DNA of 11,381 nt from Methanobacteriota archaeon (GTDB lineage Archaea; Thermoplasmatota; Poseidoniia; Poseidoniales; Thalassarchaeaceae): assembly GCA_002683155.1 (NCBI GenBank), contig NYST01000004.1:1-11381 (forward strand). The letters run 5' to 3'. The stretch's first letter is position 1, and each line of letters begins with the position of its first letter. Under the pieces are notes generated by a model. The model was not told the DNA's origin and ran no database searches. It saw nothing but the letters and a program-made list of their open reading frames with translations. The position numbers were made by a program, and so were the translations under genes. Shown piece by piece: positions 1-7,968 of this stretch.

Positions 1-704
1 TCCACAGGCTTGACATTCTCTTCTATCGATACTTCGGGTGTTTCTTCTGCCCGCCCAAGAGCCCTTGAAAAGGCCTTGAGAATCCAAACTCTGTAAGCCT
101 CTGTGTCAAACTCGGAGTAATGACCGCGAGCCTGCAGCATCCCTGAAATGAGGTCATCCGGAACTCCAGAATCTCTCAAGCCATCCTCACTTAATTCCGC
201 ACCTTGTGATGAAGCATATGCTTCCAATCTCCTCAGGGTGGCGTCAGCAGCCTCTACCATCCATGACTTGTAAGACTCGAGATCTATTTCGGCGAAACTC
301 TCGGCTCTTATGGAAGTGAAAATTCCACCATCTTCGGACTCGTTTGACTTTTGTCTACCTACTATTGAAACTAGAATCGAGTCGCCTGTTTCGAATCTAG
401 CGAGCAACTCTTCAGCATCAGGGTGAAGCTCGGGTTGGAATGGAGCCACATCGAAGTAATGGGTGCCCGAGGGGTCTCGAACCTGTCCCCTGTAGAATGG
501 CCCTGAGTCACCATCTCTTCTTTCCATTCTCTCTAGCCCCCCGCAGATCAGACATCGATTCACCTTGGCGCCTAATTTGGTGATTACAAAACTAGGATCA
601 TATTCCCCGACTCCCTTCTCAATCAATGAAGACTCTGAGTATTCCTGTGCAAAAATACGAATTGCACTCTGCCTCACTCTCCGGCTTCCTGTTCCTGAAA
701 TCAC
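1..704 (-). CDS. RPA-associated OB-fold protein (COG3390-like), partial at 3' end
   Basis: The gene starts at a GTG (704-702) and runs off the left edge, giving 234 visible codons. It lies directly downstream of rpa; its start overlaps the rpa stop (GTGA), so the two are almost certainly co-translated. Residues 51-54 read CLIC, followed by GG, a single Cys pair as in a zinc-binding knuckle. The following stretch, about residues 57-125, alternates hydrophobic residues with glycines (YRGQVRDPSG, GDSILVSIVGRQ) and looks like an OB fold. The C-terminal part is acidic and helical. In haloarchaea and other euryarchaea, rpa genes are followed by RPA-associated protein (RPAP) genes whose products bind the RPA and contribute to ssDNA handling in replication and repair. 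Assignment rests on gene order, the CxxC-OB pattern and length. The start is supported by a near-perfect Shine-Dalgarno sequence. The missing C-terminus prevents judging total size. Confidence 0.8.
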   Translation of the reverse strand, partial: MISGTGSRRVRQSAIRIFAQEYSESSLIEKGVGEYDPSFVITKLGAKVNRCLICGGLERMERRDGDSGPFYRGQVRDPSGTHYFDVAPFQPELHPDAEELLARFETGDSILVSIVGRQKSNESEDGGIFTSIRAESFAEIDLESYKSWMVEAADATLRRLEAYASSQGAELSEDGLRDSGVPDDLISGMLQARGHYSEFDTEAYRVWILKAFSRALGRAEETPEVSIEENVKPV

Positions 705-2392
705 AGAATCACCTCCCACTTTTTCATCACAATTTCCGCTTCTTCAGCAGGTTTAGGTTCCAATATCACTATTTTATCCGCAAACAACATAGCACCCTGT
801 CCGTCCACTGCGCACCTACCATGTACTGCTATTTTTCTCGCTAGGACTCGCCTTCTTAGATTGGAAATGAACGACTCTTTACCTATGCTCGAAATCTCAC
901 TCTTGATTTCATTCATGCTCATGCCCAGAAAATCCTCAGATGGCTCCTTTCCGAGGAATAAGTTTGCATTCGAAACGCCGTTATCCAATACAAATCGGAG
1001 GCGCAGATCTTCTTCTCCTATCTGGGCCCCGTGCTCCGAGCAAGAACCATCTCTCAGCATTCTCCTACATTCGGGGCACCTCTCGATTATTCCCGAACCG
1101 CTATTTATGGCAACAATGGTTCCCTCAGTCGAAATCCCTCTTCGAGAACCTCCTCGAGTAATTTCTGTCAGATCAACCTCTACCCAGTGATTATCCGGAT
1201 CTATCTTTTCCCATGGTGCGTCTGCAAGACTCGAGACCTGTTCTAAATCATCAATTACCAAATCTGGAGAGCCCTGCCAGAACTGTACCCTTCCACCAAC
1301 AATCCTGATTGATTCTCCAGGTTTTGGATCAAAATCACACCAAGCGGTGAGCCTGCACCTCCCTGTTGGGTCCATTACATCGCCACTTCTTACAACCTTG
1401 GAAACGCCATCTTGGGACTCGAAAGTCCTCTTAGCCCAATTCTCGACCTGCAAGGTTATCTCTACGTCCCTCATTCCATTCCTCAGTTCGGAGATACTAA
1501 CCTTATCTGACTCGGACAATTTGGCAATATCAGGGAACGAAGTATCGTGATAAGCCTCTATTACGGTCCCATCATTAATTTGAATTTCTGGGGTTTCACG
1601 AAATTTCCTCACCGAGGCCCCTACGATCTTAACCAAAGACCCTTCTTCATGCTCGAACTCCTTCCAGGAAAGGAAACCCATGCTGCCAGTGTCGTCAGCA
1701 ATCTTGCCTCTAACGATCGGAATCTCCCCACTGCCGTCTTTCCTTACGATTACATCGGGCTTTGCAGACATTACCCTGCCAACTAAATTAACGAAGCCTT
1801 CTATTTCAGATGCTCTTGCAATAGTAAGCGGGTCGTTGCCAGTGGGGGGTGCAGCCCCTCCGCCCTCCTTCACAACCGTGACTCTAGTCGTTCGATTGAT
1901 GTTCAGGGACCTCTTTCCATTCCATTCGTTTACGGAGACCCCTTCTAGCCTTACAATAGAGCCAGGAATCATCGACTCACCTTTGTTGCCCCAGTCTTTG
2001 TAGTCCCATCGAACTCGCTCAGATGTGGCTTCATGTGGGTTATCTTCTATCCATCCGAAAGCAATTTGCTTCTCTTCGCCTCTGACCATTTGAGTCCTCG
2101 GCGTATAGGAAACTACTGCCACTTCGATTGTAACATTCTTGTCTTCGGGTTCTAATTCTGAGAATCTCCCAACCTTCTTCTCTTCACGAACAGGGGTCTG
2201 GGAGGTGGTAGTTGCTTCAACACCTGTGGAGACTTGGAACTTCCTAATTACGGACCTCAATGCGTCTTCAGGTGGGATGAGGAAGTCTTCCTCATACCTA
2301 GCAAACTCCTTCCCAATCTCATCTTCTTCGGCATCTGGGCACTCTTGCTTTACTACTGCTATCTGGTTTGCATACTTCGTCTGGTCACTCAT
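701..2392 (-). CDS. rpa: Replication protein A, multi-OB-fold ssDNA-binding protein with zinc finger
   Basis: This is the archaeal replication protein A, which coats single-stranded DNA during replication, recombination and repair. The chosen start is ATG at 2392 (563 residues). A GTG three codons upstream is possible, but GGTGAT at 2402-2397 is a good ribosome binding site for the ATG. An N-terminal helical region (about 1-60) is followed by roughly four OB-fold-like segments, near 82-175, 197-280, 305-385 and 420-548. OB signatures include segments such as VEVAVVSYTP-like strands, KIADDTGSMGFLSW and GDVMDPTGRCRLTAW. The last segment carries a zinc finger, C439-x2-C442-x8-C451-x2-H454, in the arrangement known from euryarchaeal RPA. 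A linker near residues 172-190 is rich in Gly, Ala and Pro. Its stop overlaps the start of the RPA-associated gene. Product identity is secure; the exact OB boundaries are estimated by eye. Confidence 0.92.
   Translation of the reverse strand: MSDQTKYANQIAVVKQECPDAEEDEIGKEFARYEEDFLIPPEDALRSVIRKFQVSTGVEATTTSQTPVREEKKVGRFSELEPEDKNVTIEVAVVSYTPRTQMVRGEEKQIAFGWIEDNPHEATSERVRWDYKDWGNKGESMIPGSIVRLEGVSVNEWNGKRSLNINRTTRVTVVKEGGGAAPPTGNDPLTIARASEIEGFVNLVGRVMSAKPDVIVRKDGSGEIPIVRGKIADDTGSMGFLSWKEFEHEEGSLVKIVGASVRKFRETPEIQINDGTVIEAYHDTSFPDIAKLSESDKVSISELRNGMRDVEITLQVENWAKRTFESQDGVSKVVRSGDVMDPTGRCRLTAWCDFDPKPGESIRIVGGRVQFWQGSPDLVIDDLEQVSSLADAPWEKIDPDNHWVEVDLTEITRGGSRRGISTEGTIVAINSGSGIIERCPECRRMLRDGSCSEHGAQIGEEDLRLRFVLDNGVSNANLFLGKEPSEDFLGMSMNEIKSEISSIGKESFISNLRRRVLARKIAVHGRCAVDGQGAMLFADKIVILEPKPAEEAEIVMKKWEVIL
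708..716 (-). promoter_or_regulatory. Strong Shine-Dalgarno for the RPA-associated gene
   Basis: On the minus strand these bases read GGAGGTGAT, an extended complement of the usual archaeal 16S rRNA 3' end. They sit three bases before the GTG start at 704 and lie inside the last codons of rpa. The site fixes the GTG start and shows that the downstream gene has its own ribosome entry as well as coupling through the GTGA overlap. Confidence 0.8.
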
Positions 2393-2397
2393 GTCAA

Positions 2398-2420
2398 TCA
2401 CCCGGTCAGAGATTGGGTGA
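2398..2420. repeat. Short inverted repeat just upstream of rpa
   Basis: TCACCC at 2398-2403 is matched by GGGTGA at 2415-2420 with an 11-base spacer. The left arm overlaps the probable ribosome binding site of rpa on the minus strand, so a transcript starting upstream could fold and mask it. This may equally be chance, because a 6-base arm is short. Confidence 0.4.
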
Positions 2421-2619
2421 CGAGACTATTTCAACCAACAATTCATTTGGCGAAAGATGCACCTGAAACGTCGTTACTTGGGAAACGATTGTCAGTGCGT
2501 GTTGGGGAAGACTCGGCACCTCATTACCTCCGGAGATATCCGTTCGAATCGACGGTCTTTGAACGTGCCCATTGCATTAGTGCCATACCGACGGCGTTTT
2601 CTCTGAATGCCGCTACGGA

Positions 2620-3177
2620 ATGCCAATGGGGGATTCCGACGTGTGCTATTTTGGTGTTTTGACAGCCTCAGACAGAGCTAGTTCGGGAGAGTACGATGAT
2701 CTAAGTGGGCCAGCCATCGAATCATTCCTCGAAGATGCCGTGACCTCGCAGTGGAAAGTAATTAGGAGAATTGTAGCAGATGAAAAAGAGTCCATAGAGG
2801 GGGCAATCGTTGATCTAATCGACAACTTGGGGTGTTCGGTCGTTGTTACCACGGGAGGGACAGGTCCATCCCTTAGGGACGTAACGCCGGAGGCGACAGA
2901 GTCCGTATGCGATAGGATGATGCCCGGTTTCGGAGAGCAGATGCGTGCCGTTTCGATGAAATACGTGCCCACTGCAATGCTCTCAAGACAGACTGCTGGA
3001 ATTAGAGGCTCTTCATTGGTGATCAATCTTCCAGGATCGCCGAGATCAATAAGGGAGATTTTGGATTCGGTTTTTGCAGCAGTCCCTTATTGTGTCGACC
3101 TGATAGGTGGACCCTATATCACAACCGATCCCAATGTAGTGGAATCTTTCCGCCCCCCTCATGCTCGACGCGAATGA
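2620..3177 (+). CDS. mogA: Molybdopterin adenylyltransferase, bacterial MogA type
   Basis: MogA activates molybdopterin by adenylylation before metal insertion, the penultimate step of molybdenum cofactor synthesis, in the cytoplasm. The 185-residue protein matches E. coli MogA (as remembered) almost end to end: SDRASSGEYDD at 17-27, the TTGGTGPSLRDVTPEAT motif at 77-93, MPGFGEQMR, VPTAMLSRQ, NLPGSPRSI and a C-terminal PYC...GGPY...FRPPHARRE. Asp54 (in ADE) and Asp87 (in RDVTP) match E. coli Asp49 and Asp82, which are important for activity. A short stretch present in the E. coli protein before ASVPYC is absent. ATG 2620 is used; ATG 2626 would fit family length slightly better. No clear Shine-Dalgarno precedes either. 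The stop overlaps the rph start by ATGA. The distinctive C-terminus resembles bacterial MogA more than the shorter archaeal MoaB, suggesting transfer (inference). Confidence 0.92.
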   Translation: MPMGDSDVCYFGVLTASDRASSGEYDDLSGPAIESFLEDAVTSQWKVIRRIVADEKESIEGAIVDLIDNLGCSVVVTTGGTGPSLRDVTPEATESVCDRMMPGFGEQMRAVSMKYVPTAMLSRQTAGIRGSSLVINLPGSPRSIREILDSVFAAVPYCVDLIGGPYITTDPNVVESFRPPHARRE

Positions 3178-4034
3178 TTCATCCGAGGAACTGGTTTCGG
3201 AGGGCTATGGCGAAGATGAAGACGGATGTCGGAAGTACCGACAGAGCAAATGATGAGATCAGGAAAATTGAGGTCAAGTTAGACTTCACCCCCAACGCCC
3301 TAGCCTCCATCCTTTACCACCAGGGAGACACACAGGTGCTAGTTTGCGTAACCAAGGCTCCATCACTACCTAGGTGGTTCCCCAGGGATTCCGATAGGGG
3401 CTGGGTTCATGCCGAGTACTCCCTATTGCCCGGTTCAACAGACACTAGATTCCGTAGGGAAAGAAGCGGCGCTAAGGGCAGGACAATGGAGATTGAGAGG
3501 TTGGTCGCAAGGTCCCTTAGGGGTGCCGTGGACCTTGAGCAACTGGGTCCAGTAGCACTAACCGTCGATTGTGATATTCTGAATGCCGATGGGGGAACTA
3601 GATGCGCATCGATAACTGCGGCTAATATCGCACTCAGACTTGCAGTGAGGCGCCTTATCGATTCTGGCGAGTGCCTCCCAAAGGAGAAGAGGCTGACTAG
3701 GGAGGAAATTAGGAAGGGCGCAGAGAAGGAAACACTAACTCAGGAAGAGAAGGACTCCCACGAGATGTCCGTTATGCCTAATGATGTGGCTGCAATCAGT
3801 GTGGGAGTGGTCGGCGGACAGATCTGGACAGACCTCGACTACATCCTCGACAGTAACGCGGATGTGGACATGAACGTGGTAATGACAAGTGCAGGTGAGT
3901 TCGTAGAGGTTCAAGGAACAGGGGAAGAGGCAACCTATTCCAGGGGGGACTTGAATTCTCTAATCGATGCGGCCGAGGTCGGAATTTCCAGATTGCACCA
4001 ACTGCAGACTGAAGTCCTCTCAGACGCAAGTTGA
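3174..4034 (+). CDS. rph: RNase PH, bacterial type, phosphorolytic 3'-5' exoribonuclease
   Basis: RNase PH trims RNA 3' ends, classically tRNA precursors, using phosphate to release nucleoside diphosphates. Family landmarks are clear: DRANDEIR at 23-30, QGDTQVL at 50-56, GWVHAEYSLLP at 76-86, KGRTMEIERL at 101-110 (Arg103 for phosphate), DCDILNADGGTRCASIT at 132-148 with Thr142-Arg143, and the acidic DLDYILDSNADVDMNVVM at 220-237. These match bacterial RNase PH rather than archaeal exosome Rrp41. About 28 extra charged residues, near 166-197, lie between the LI(D) helix and the AAISVG strand. ATG 3174 is chosen because it overlaps the mogA stop (ATGA). In-frame ATGs at 3207 and 3216 fit the bacterial N-terminus better and follow GGAGGG at 3199-3204, so the true start may be there. 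The stop codon directly abuts the tRNA-Phe gene. Confidence 0.92.
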   Translation: MIHPRNWFRRAMAKMKTDVGSTDRANDEIRKIEVKLDFTPNALASILYHQGDTQVLVCVTKAPSLPRWFPRDSDRGWVHAEYSLLPGSTDTRFRRERSGAKGRTMEIERLVARSLRGAVDLEQLGPVALTVDCDILNADGGTRCASITAANIALRLAVRRLIDSGECLPKEKRLTREEIRKGAEKETLTQEEKDSHEMSVMPNDVAAISVGVVGGQIWTDLDYILDSNADVDMNVVMTSAGEFVEVQGTGEEATYSRGDLNSLIDAAEVGISRLHQLQTEVLSDAS

Positions 4035-4110
4035 TGGTGGGACTGGCCGGACTTGAACCAGCGGCCTCCGCATCTTCAGTGCGGCGCTCTCCCAGCTGAG
4101 CTACAGTCCC
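4035..4110 (-). tRNA. trnF: tRNA-Phe (anticodon GAA) with encoded CCA
   Basis: On the minus strand this folds into a full cloverleaf. The acceptor stem GGGACTG/CAGTCCC is perfect, the D stem is GCTC/GAGC, the anticodon stem CCGCA/TGCGG carries loop CTGAAGA, and the T arm is GCTGG-TTCAAGT-CCGGC with one T-G pair. The anticodon GAA decodes phenylalanine UUC/UUU. The variable loop has five bases and there is no intron. The discriminator is A (4038) and CCA is genome-encoded at 4037-4035. The encoded CCA ends immediately next to the TGA of the convergent rph gene, so any precursor 3' trailer is antisense to rph. No clear archaeal TATA box is visible in the 110 bases upstream. Confidence 0.96.
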
Positions 4111-4220
4111 GTAGCATCCTCGCCACCACCGTCCTGACTTCAAGCCTTCCTAGTACAGGCAGCGCAAAATCACCTTCGTTCCGGCACTAACTAGAAAGCC
4201 CACTGGACTCAAGAAGGACC

Positions 4221-7200
4221 ATGAGCCAGAACCCAGAAAACACCGTCCTCCGTCAAGACTACGATGCATCAATCATCGGATTGTACGCATCCTTGGTCGC
4301 AGGTGGGTTAATGCTTGCCTATGCTATTTACTATGTCACTGTGGTAAACGTCAGTGATGACTTCTCATTCCTGACTCTTGGAATCATCACTGGTGCTACG
4401 GCAGTTTCCGTAATAGGGATGCACGAGTGGTTCAGGCACCAATACGGCGAGGATAGGGCGGAGAATCCGATAGAGGAGTATGGCGGGGCAATAGCAGTTC
4501 TGATGGGAGCACTATCGGCAGTTTGGCTATCCCGGTTCGCGGTTTTCTTCGCAGGGCCGGAGGAGATGGGATGGATAGAAGTCCAAGAAGGTGAGGTTTG
4601 GATGCCTGTCTGGTTGGCGGCACTGCAGACGGCCGCGATTCTTCTCGTCATGGAGGTCAGCACCCGCTCAATCCGAAGACACTCACTCGGGACACTCCCC
4701 AGGACGGTGGTCGTCCTAGCTCCATTGGCCGTAGTTTTCAGCGGAGTCAAGATATGGCTAGAATACTCCAGGGGGGAGCTGGAGGAGTTCATCACACTTT
4801 CAGTGGTGATACTGACCGGTTCCGCCATCCTATACTCACTCAGGCTGGACAGGGCCATTCTGTATCTTCTCGCCTCTGGCGCTGCAGTCGGACTTCCAAT
4901 TTTCATGTCCCTTAGCGCATGGGGGGAAACCGAGCACGCCAGCCTCCTGGTGCCCGCAGTCGTACTGGTCGGCATCACGGCCACCGATCGCAGCCTCTCC
5001 AAGAGGATGGTTGAGAATGGATCGGGAGCAGTAGTGGCAGCTATACTATTCTGTCAGATTATCGCAGCAGACGGGACTCAATTTATCATCGCAGGGGAGA
5101 CGATTTCTCAGCAACCATTCGGGTTGACGTTCTGGCTTTGGGTCGCACTCCTGGTGGGATGGTTCGCTCCAACTACTATGCAGAGGACGCCGGCTATGCC
5201 AGTCGGCCTGGCACTGGCACTGGCACTTCTGTCCGACGAGGCTGCCATGGTTGCATGGTTTGTTGGAGTATCCGCATTTGTCTACTTGGAAACACGTCCC
5301 CAGGCTAGGGACTGGGTCGTTAGGGCCACATATGTAGCAATGGTTGTCTCATGGACAGTTTCCTCGTTCATCGGAGCCAACGAGGAGGGCAATATTCTCG
5401 AAGTAGGGGGCTTCACTTTGAGCGTCATAGACGGCCTCTCGCTAGTCTTGTTCCCTGCTGTTCTTGCACTGGGAATCTGGGCCCAAATCAGAGGTAGACT
5501 GAGGTTCTATGAGGGCCCCTCAGTTCTCCTTGTTCTGGCATCATTGAATGCCGGCCTAATCGAGGAGGCACACTCGCTATTTGCAGTGATAATTTCAGTC
5601 TCTGCACTCTACCAGTTGCACTCCCTATTGAGGGCCAGATCCGAAGAATCAGTTGAAAATGTACTGGACTGGGGTACTTCTTTCGGGTCTCAAATATTGA
5701 TCGTCTCCCCGATTGTTTTCTCTGTTTTATTCTCCTCCATTGGAATACATCAGGATGATTTCGTTGCAAGGGCACTCCCTATAGCTGCAGCAATTGGAAT
5801 CTTCGCAATTTGCCATAGGTCACGGATTGATGATGAGAGCCTTTCATTGAGGCCAGAGATGGCCGCTATCCTCATCCTGCTACTAGTTTTCTTGCTCTCC
5901 AACATTGGTTCATCAGAGTTCGAAGTCTCGCAAACTGTGACTGTCCGTCTGACACTGTTGTACACCGCTCTTTCCGTCGCACTACTTACACTGGAAGGGG
6001 GAGCAGTATTCCGAACCACTCCCTTCGAGAGGCTAGTAGGGATTTCATATCTCGCAATAGTCTCTCTGATTTCTGCTGTGATTCTTTCCGAAAATGAAGC
6101 CGATATCATAGCAAGTCTTTCTAGGGACATCTTCATTATTTCTGCACCCGTCTTAGTAAACTTCCGCCTCAAGACGCTATTGGACCTATCTCAGGAAGCA
6201 CGAAATTTAGGAACACTGACTCTGCTCGCACTTCTGTTAATCGGTCTGACTGACTCTTCTGGAGGCATTCTTGCAATCCCGGTTTTCGCTATCGCCGTTC
6301 AGAGGGCGGCTAAACACGTTTCCACTCCCGTGCTAGCCTCCTTGCCGTTCTTTGCAATAATTTACGCGTCAACCTTCGACTCAAACCATGATGCCAATGA
6401 CATCATTTGGCATTTCCTGGCAGAACTGCCTTACTTGGGCGAGGATTCCGATCTCCTGTTCTTCGACACTCCGAGATGGGCCTCAATACTACTGTTCTCC
6501 ATCCCGGCCTCAGTTGCATTCTATCTCCCCTCAGAAGGTGCCCGAGAGGATGGATCTAGATATGGTCCCGAGCAGTTCTTTGGTCCCGGATTGGCAGTTC
6601 TTCTAGGGATAGCCTTCCTGCTTCCCGATCCAAGAGCCGCTCCAATACTAATCGTAGCCTCCCTCACATACGCGGCATGGAAGTACGGAGTTGTGCCTTG
6701 GTTCTGGCTTTCCCCTCTGGCATGGTTCTGGGCATCATCAGAGCTTTTCGACTACATGGGCGACGGTTCTTTTGGAATCGACAGGGATTTCGCAAGGTTA
6801 GTCGGCGGCCTTGTCGGAATGTCCCAGTACGCCCTAGTAAGGAACGGTTTCCTCCTGGATAATGCCGTCCGAGATGCCCACATACAAGATACCAATTTCT
6901 ATGACTACGTCGGAAACGCGTCCCGCTTGCAAGGATATGCGCTCCTTCTTCTCTCAGGCGGGGTTTCTGGCGCCATCCCGTTCATATCAGCACTCGTCGC
7001 TGCCGGGGACGGTCTCAAGAATGGGGTGCCGATCATACTCCACGGCTCTGTCTTCGTTCAAACTCTGACGCTTTGGCAGTGGATAGATGATGACTTCTCA
7101 ATTGACCCTGAGAACTCTCTACTTTGGCCAATTGCTATTGGTCTGGCTATGTTGTACCTCTCCTGGTCAAGGAAGGACCCGTATGGCGATAATGTTAGGG

Positions 7201-7934
7201 AAATGATTACCCTAATACCCGAGAAATCCGTCAACGAGAAATTCGATAATGAGAAGGACTTCGGCTTGTTTGGGTCTGCATTCTTCCTCTTCGCTGTGCT
7301 TCCCTACTCCAATTACATCGATTTCGAACTTGCCTTCGGGATCTCGATAGTGATTCTCTCCCTTCACCATGTTATCGTAGGCTTCAGCCGCGACCATGGC
7401 TGGAGGAGGATGATTAGTCTCGTTGGAATGCCATCGGGACTGATATACACTGGATTTGACCAAGGCGAGCTCATCATGGTGGTAATGCTATTCTTAGCTG
7501 CGCTCACCCTCATTGGTCAGGCAGTACTCTATGCTTCACGAGGGGGTCTGGAGATTGGCAGCACTATCGAGGGAGCAACCCCATTCGTCTCCGATGTCGG
7601 TGTTTCCAATTTCCAGCCAGAAGTTCCTCCAACGGAAAAAGGGGAGAAAAGCGAATCGGCGGATTCGGAATCATCCAATACGTCGGATGTCATCGAGCCC
7701 GCTCCTAAGCGCCATGATCCAGAGCCAGTCCCGGTACGACAACCATCTCCACTATTCGCATCTGACACGGCTTCATTCGGAATCAGACTAGATCCCCCTC
7801 TTGTCTCAAACCTAAGCGCGATGATCGCAGCAAAAGATAACGTTGACTTCAACAAGTGGTCACCAGTACTCGGAATCAGTAGCAATGGAGCTATAGTTCT
7901 GAATTGGGAGAAAACCGGTAACGAGGAAGAGTGA
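4221..7934 (+). CDS. Very large polytopic membrane protein, unrecognised, with soluble C-terminal tail
   Basis: I do not recognise a family. The 1237-residue protein is an almost unbroken series of hydrophobic segments from residue 18 to 1104, roughly 30-37 potential membrane helices by eye. Charged loops are short, for example 70-86, 470-484, 721-750, 770-785 and 983-1015. It then has a hydrophilic, Ser/Glu/Pro-rich linker (about 1130-1178) and a final ordered-looking block (1179-1231) containing FGIRLDPPLVSNLSAM and a strand-like GISSNGAIVLNWE. There is no cleavable signal peptide; the first helix begins after about 17 polar residues. No ATPase, peptidase, glycosyltransferase or transporter motif stands out. 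Its shape recalls bacterial DUF2339-type giant membrane proteins, but I see no shared motif. Residues 329-338 are encoded partly by three tandem GGCACT copies (5210-5227). AAGGA lies just before the ATG. It is monocistronic, since both neighbours are on the other strand. Confidence 0.85.
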   Translation: MSQNPENTVLRQDYDASIIGLYASLVAGGLMLAYAIYYVTVVNVSDDFSFLTLGIITGATAVSVIGMHEWFRHQYGEDRAENPIEEYGGAIAVLMGALSAVWLSRFAVFFAGPEEMGWIEVQEGEVWMPVWLAALQTAAILLVMEVSTRSIRRHSLGTLPRTVVVLAPLAVVFSGVKIWLEYSRGELEEFITLSVVILTGSAILYSLRLDRAILYLLASGAAVGLPIFMSLSAWGETEHASLLVPAVVLVGITATDRSLSKRMVENGSGAVVAAILFCQIIAADGTQFIIAGETISQQPFGLTFWLWVALLVGWFAPTTMQRTPAMPVGLALALALLSDEAAMVAWFVGVSAFVYLETRPQARDWVVRATYVAMVVSWTVSSFIGANEEGNILEVGGFTLSVIDGLSLVLFPAVLALGIWAQIRGRLRFYEGPSVLLVLASLNAGLIEEAHSLFAVIISVSALYQLHSLLRARSEESVENVLDWGTSFGSQILIVSPIVFSVLFSSIGIHQDDFVARALPIAAAIGIFAICHRSRIDDESLSLRPEMAAILILLLVFLLSNIGSSEFEVSQTVTVRLTLLYTALSVALLTLEGGAVFRTTPFERLVGISYLAIVSLISAVILSENEADIIASLSRDIFIISAPVLVNFRLKTLLDLSQEARNLGTLTLLALLLIGLTDSSGGILAIPVFAIAVQRAAKHVSTPVLASLPFFAIIYASTFDSNHDANDIIWHFLAELPYLGEDSDLLFFDTPRWASILLFSIPASVAFYLPSEGAREDGSRYGPEQFFGPGLAVLLGIAFLLPDPRAAPILIVASLTYAAWKYGVVPWFWLSPLAWFWASSELFDYMGDGSFGIDRDFARLVGGLVGMSQYALVRNGFLLDNAVRDAHIQDTNFYDYVGNASRLQGYALLLLSGGVSGAIPFISALVAAGDGLKNGVPIILHGSVFVQTLTLWQWIDDDFSIDPENSLLWPIAIGLAMLYLSWSRKDPYGDNVREMITLIPEKSVNEKFDNEKDFGLFGSAFFLFAVLPYSNYIDFELAFGISIVILSLHHVIVGFSRDHGWRRMISLVGMPSGLIYTGFDQGELIMVVMLFLAALTLIGQAVLYASRGGLEIGSTIEGATPFVSDVGVSNFQPEVPPTEKGEKSESADSESSNTSDVIEPAPKRHDPEPVPVRQPSPLFASDTASFGIRLDPPLVSNLSAMIAAKDNVDFNKWSPVLGISSNGAIVLNWEKTGNEEE

Positions 7935-7968
7935 CAGATAAATCCGCGGCCATTATGCCGGGAGTCGA

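Noticed and set aside
2421..2619. Possible small gene in the spacer between rpa and mogA
   Set aside because: Frames here lack a start with a ribosome binding site and show no recognisable protein pattern; most likely promoter and leader sequence.
3090..3173. Longer N-terminus for RNase PH
   Set aside because: The extra 28 codons overlap mogA entirely out of frame and encode nothing resembling the family N-terminus.
3174..4034. Archaeal exosome subunit Rrp41 as the identity of the RNase PH-fold gene
   Set aside because: The GWVHAEYSLLP, KGRTMEI and DMNVVM motifs match bacterial RNase PH and not the Rrp41 pattern.
3796..4143. Open reading frame of 115 codons on the minus strand over the tRNA and the rph 3' end
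   Set aside because: It reads through the tRNA-Phe gene and is antisense to the well-supported rph; its composition is low-complexity Arg/Pro/Ser.
4331..5002. Open reading frame of 223 codons antisense to the large membrane protein gene
   Set aside because: It is a Ser/Thr/Arg-rich shadow of hydrophobic coding on the other strand, with no motif and no independent start signal.
5210..5227. Three tandem GGCACT copies
   Set aside because: They simply encode an Ala-Leu-rich part of a membrane helix; too short to treat as a functional repeat.
7947..7960. Small hairpin CGGC-CATTAT-GCCG in the convergent gap as a bidirectional terminator
   Set aside because: The stem is only four base pairs and no T-run follows on either strand.
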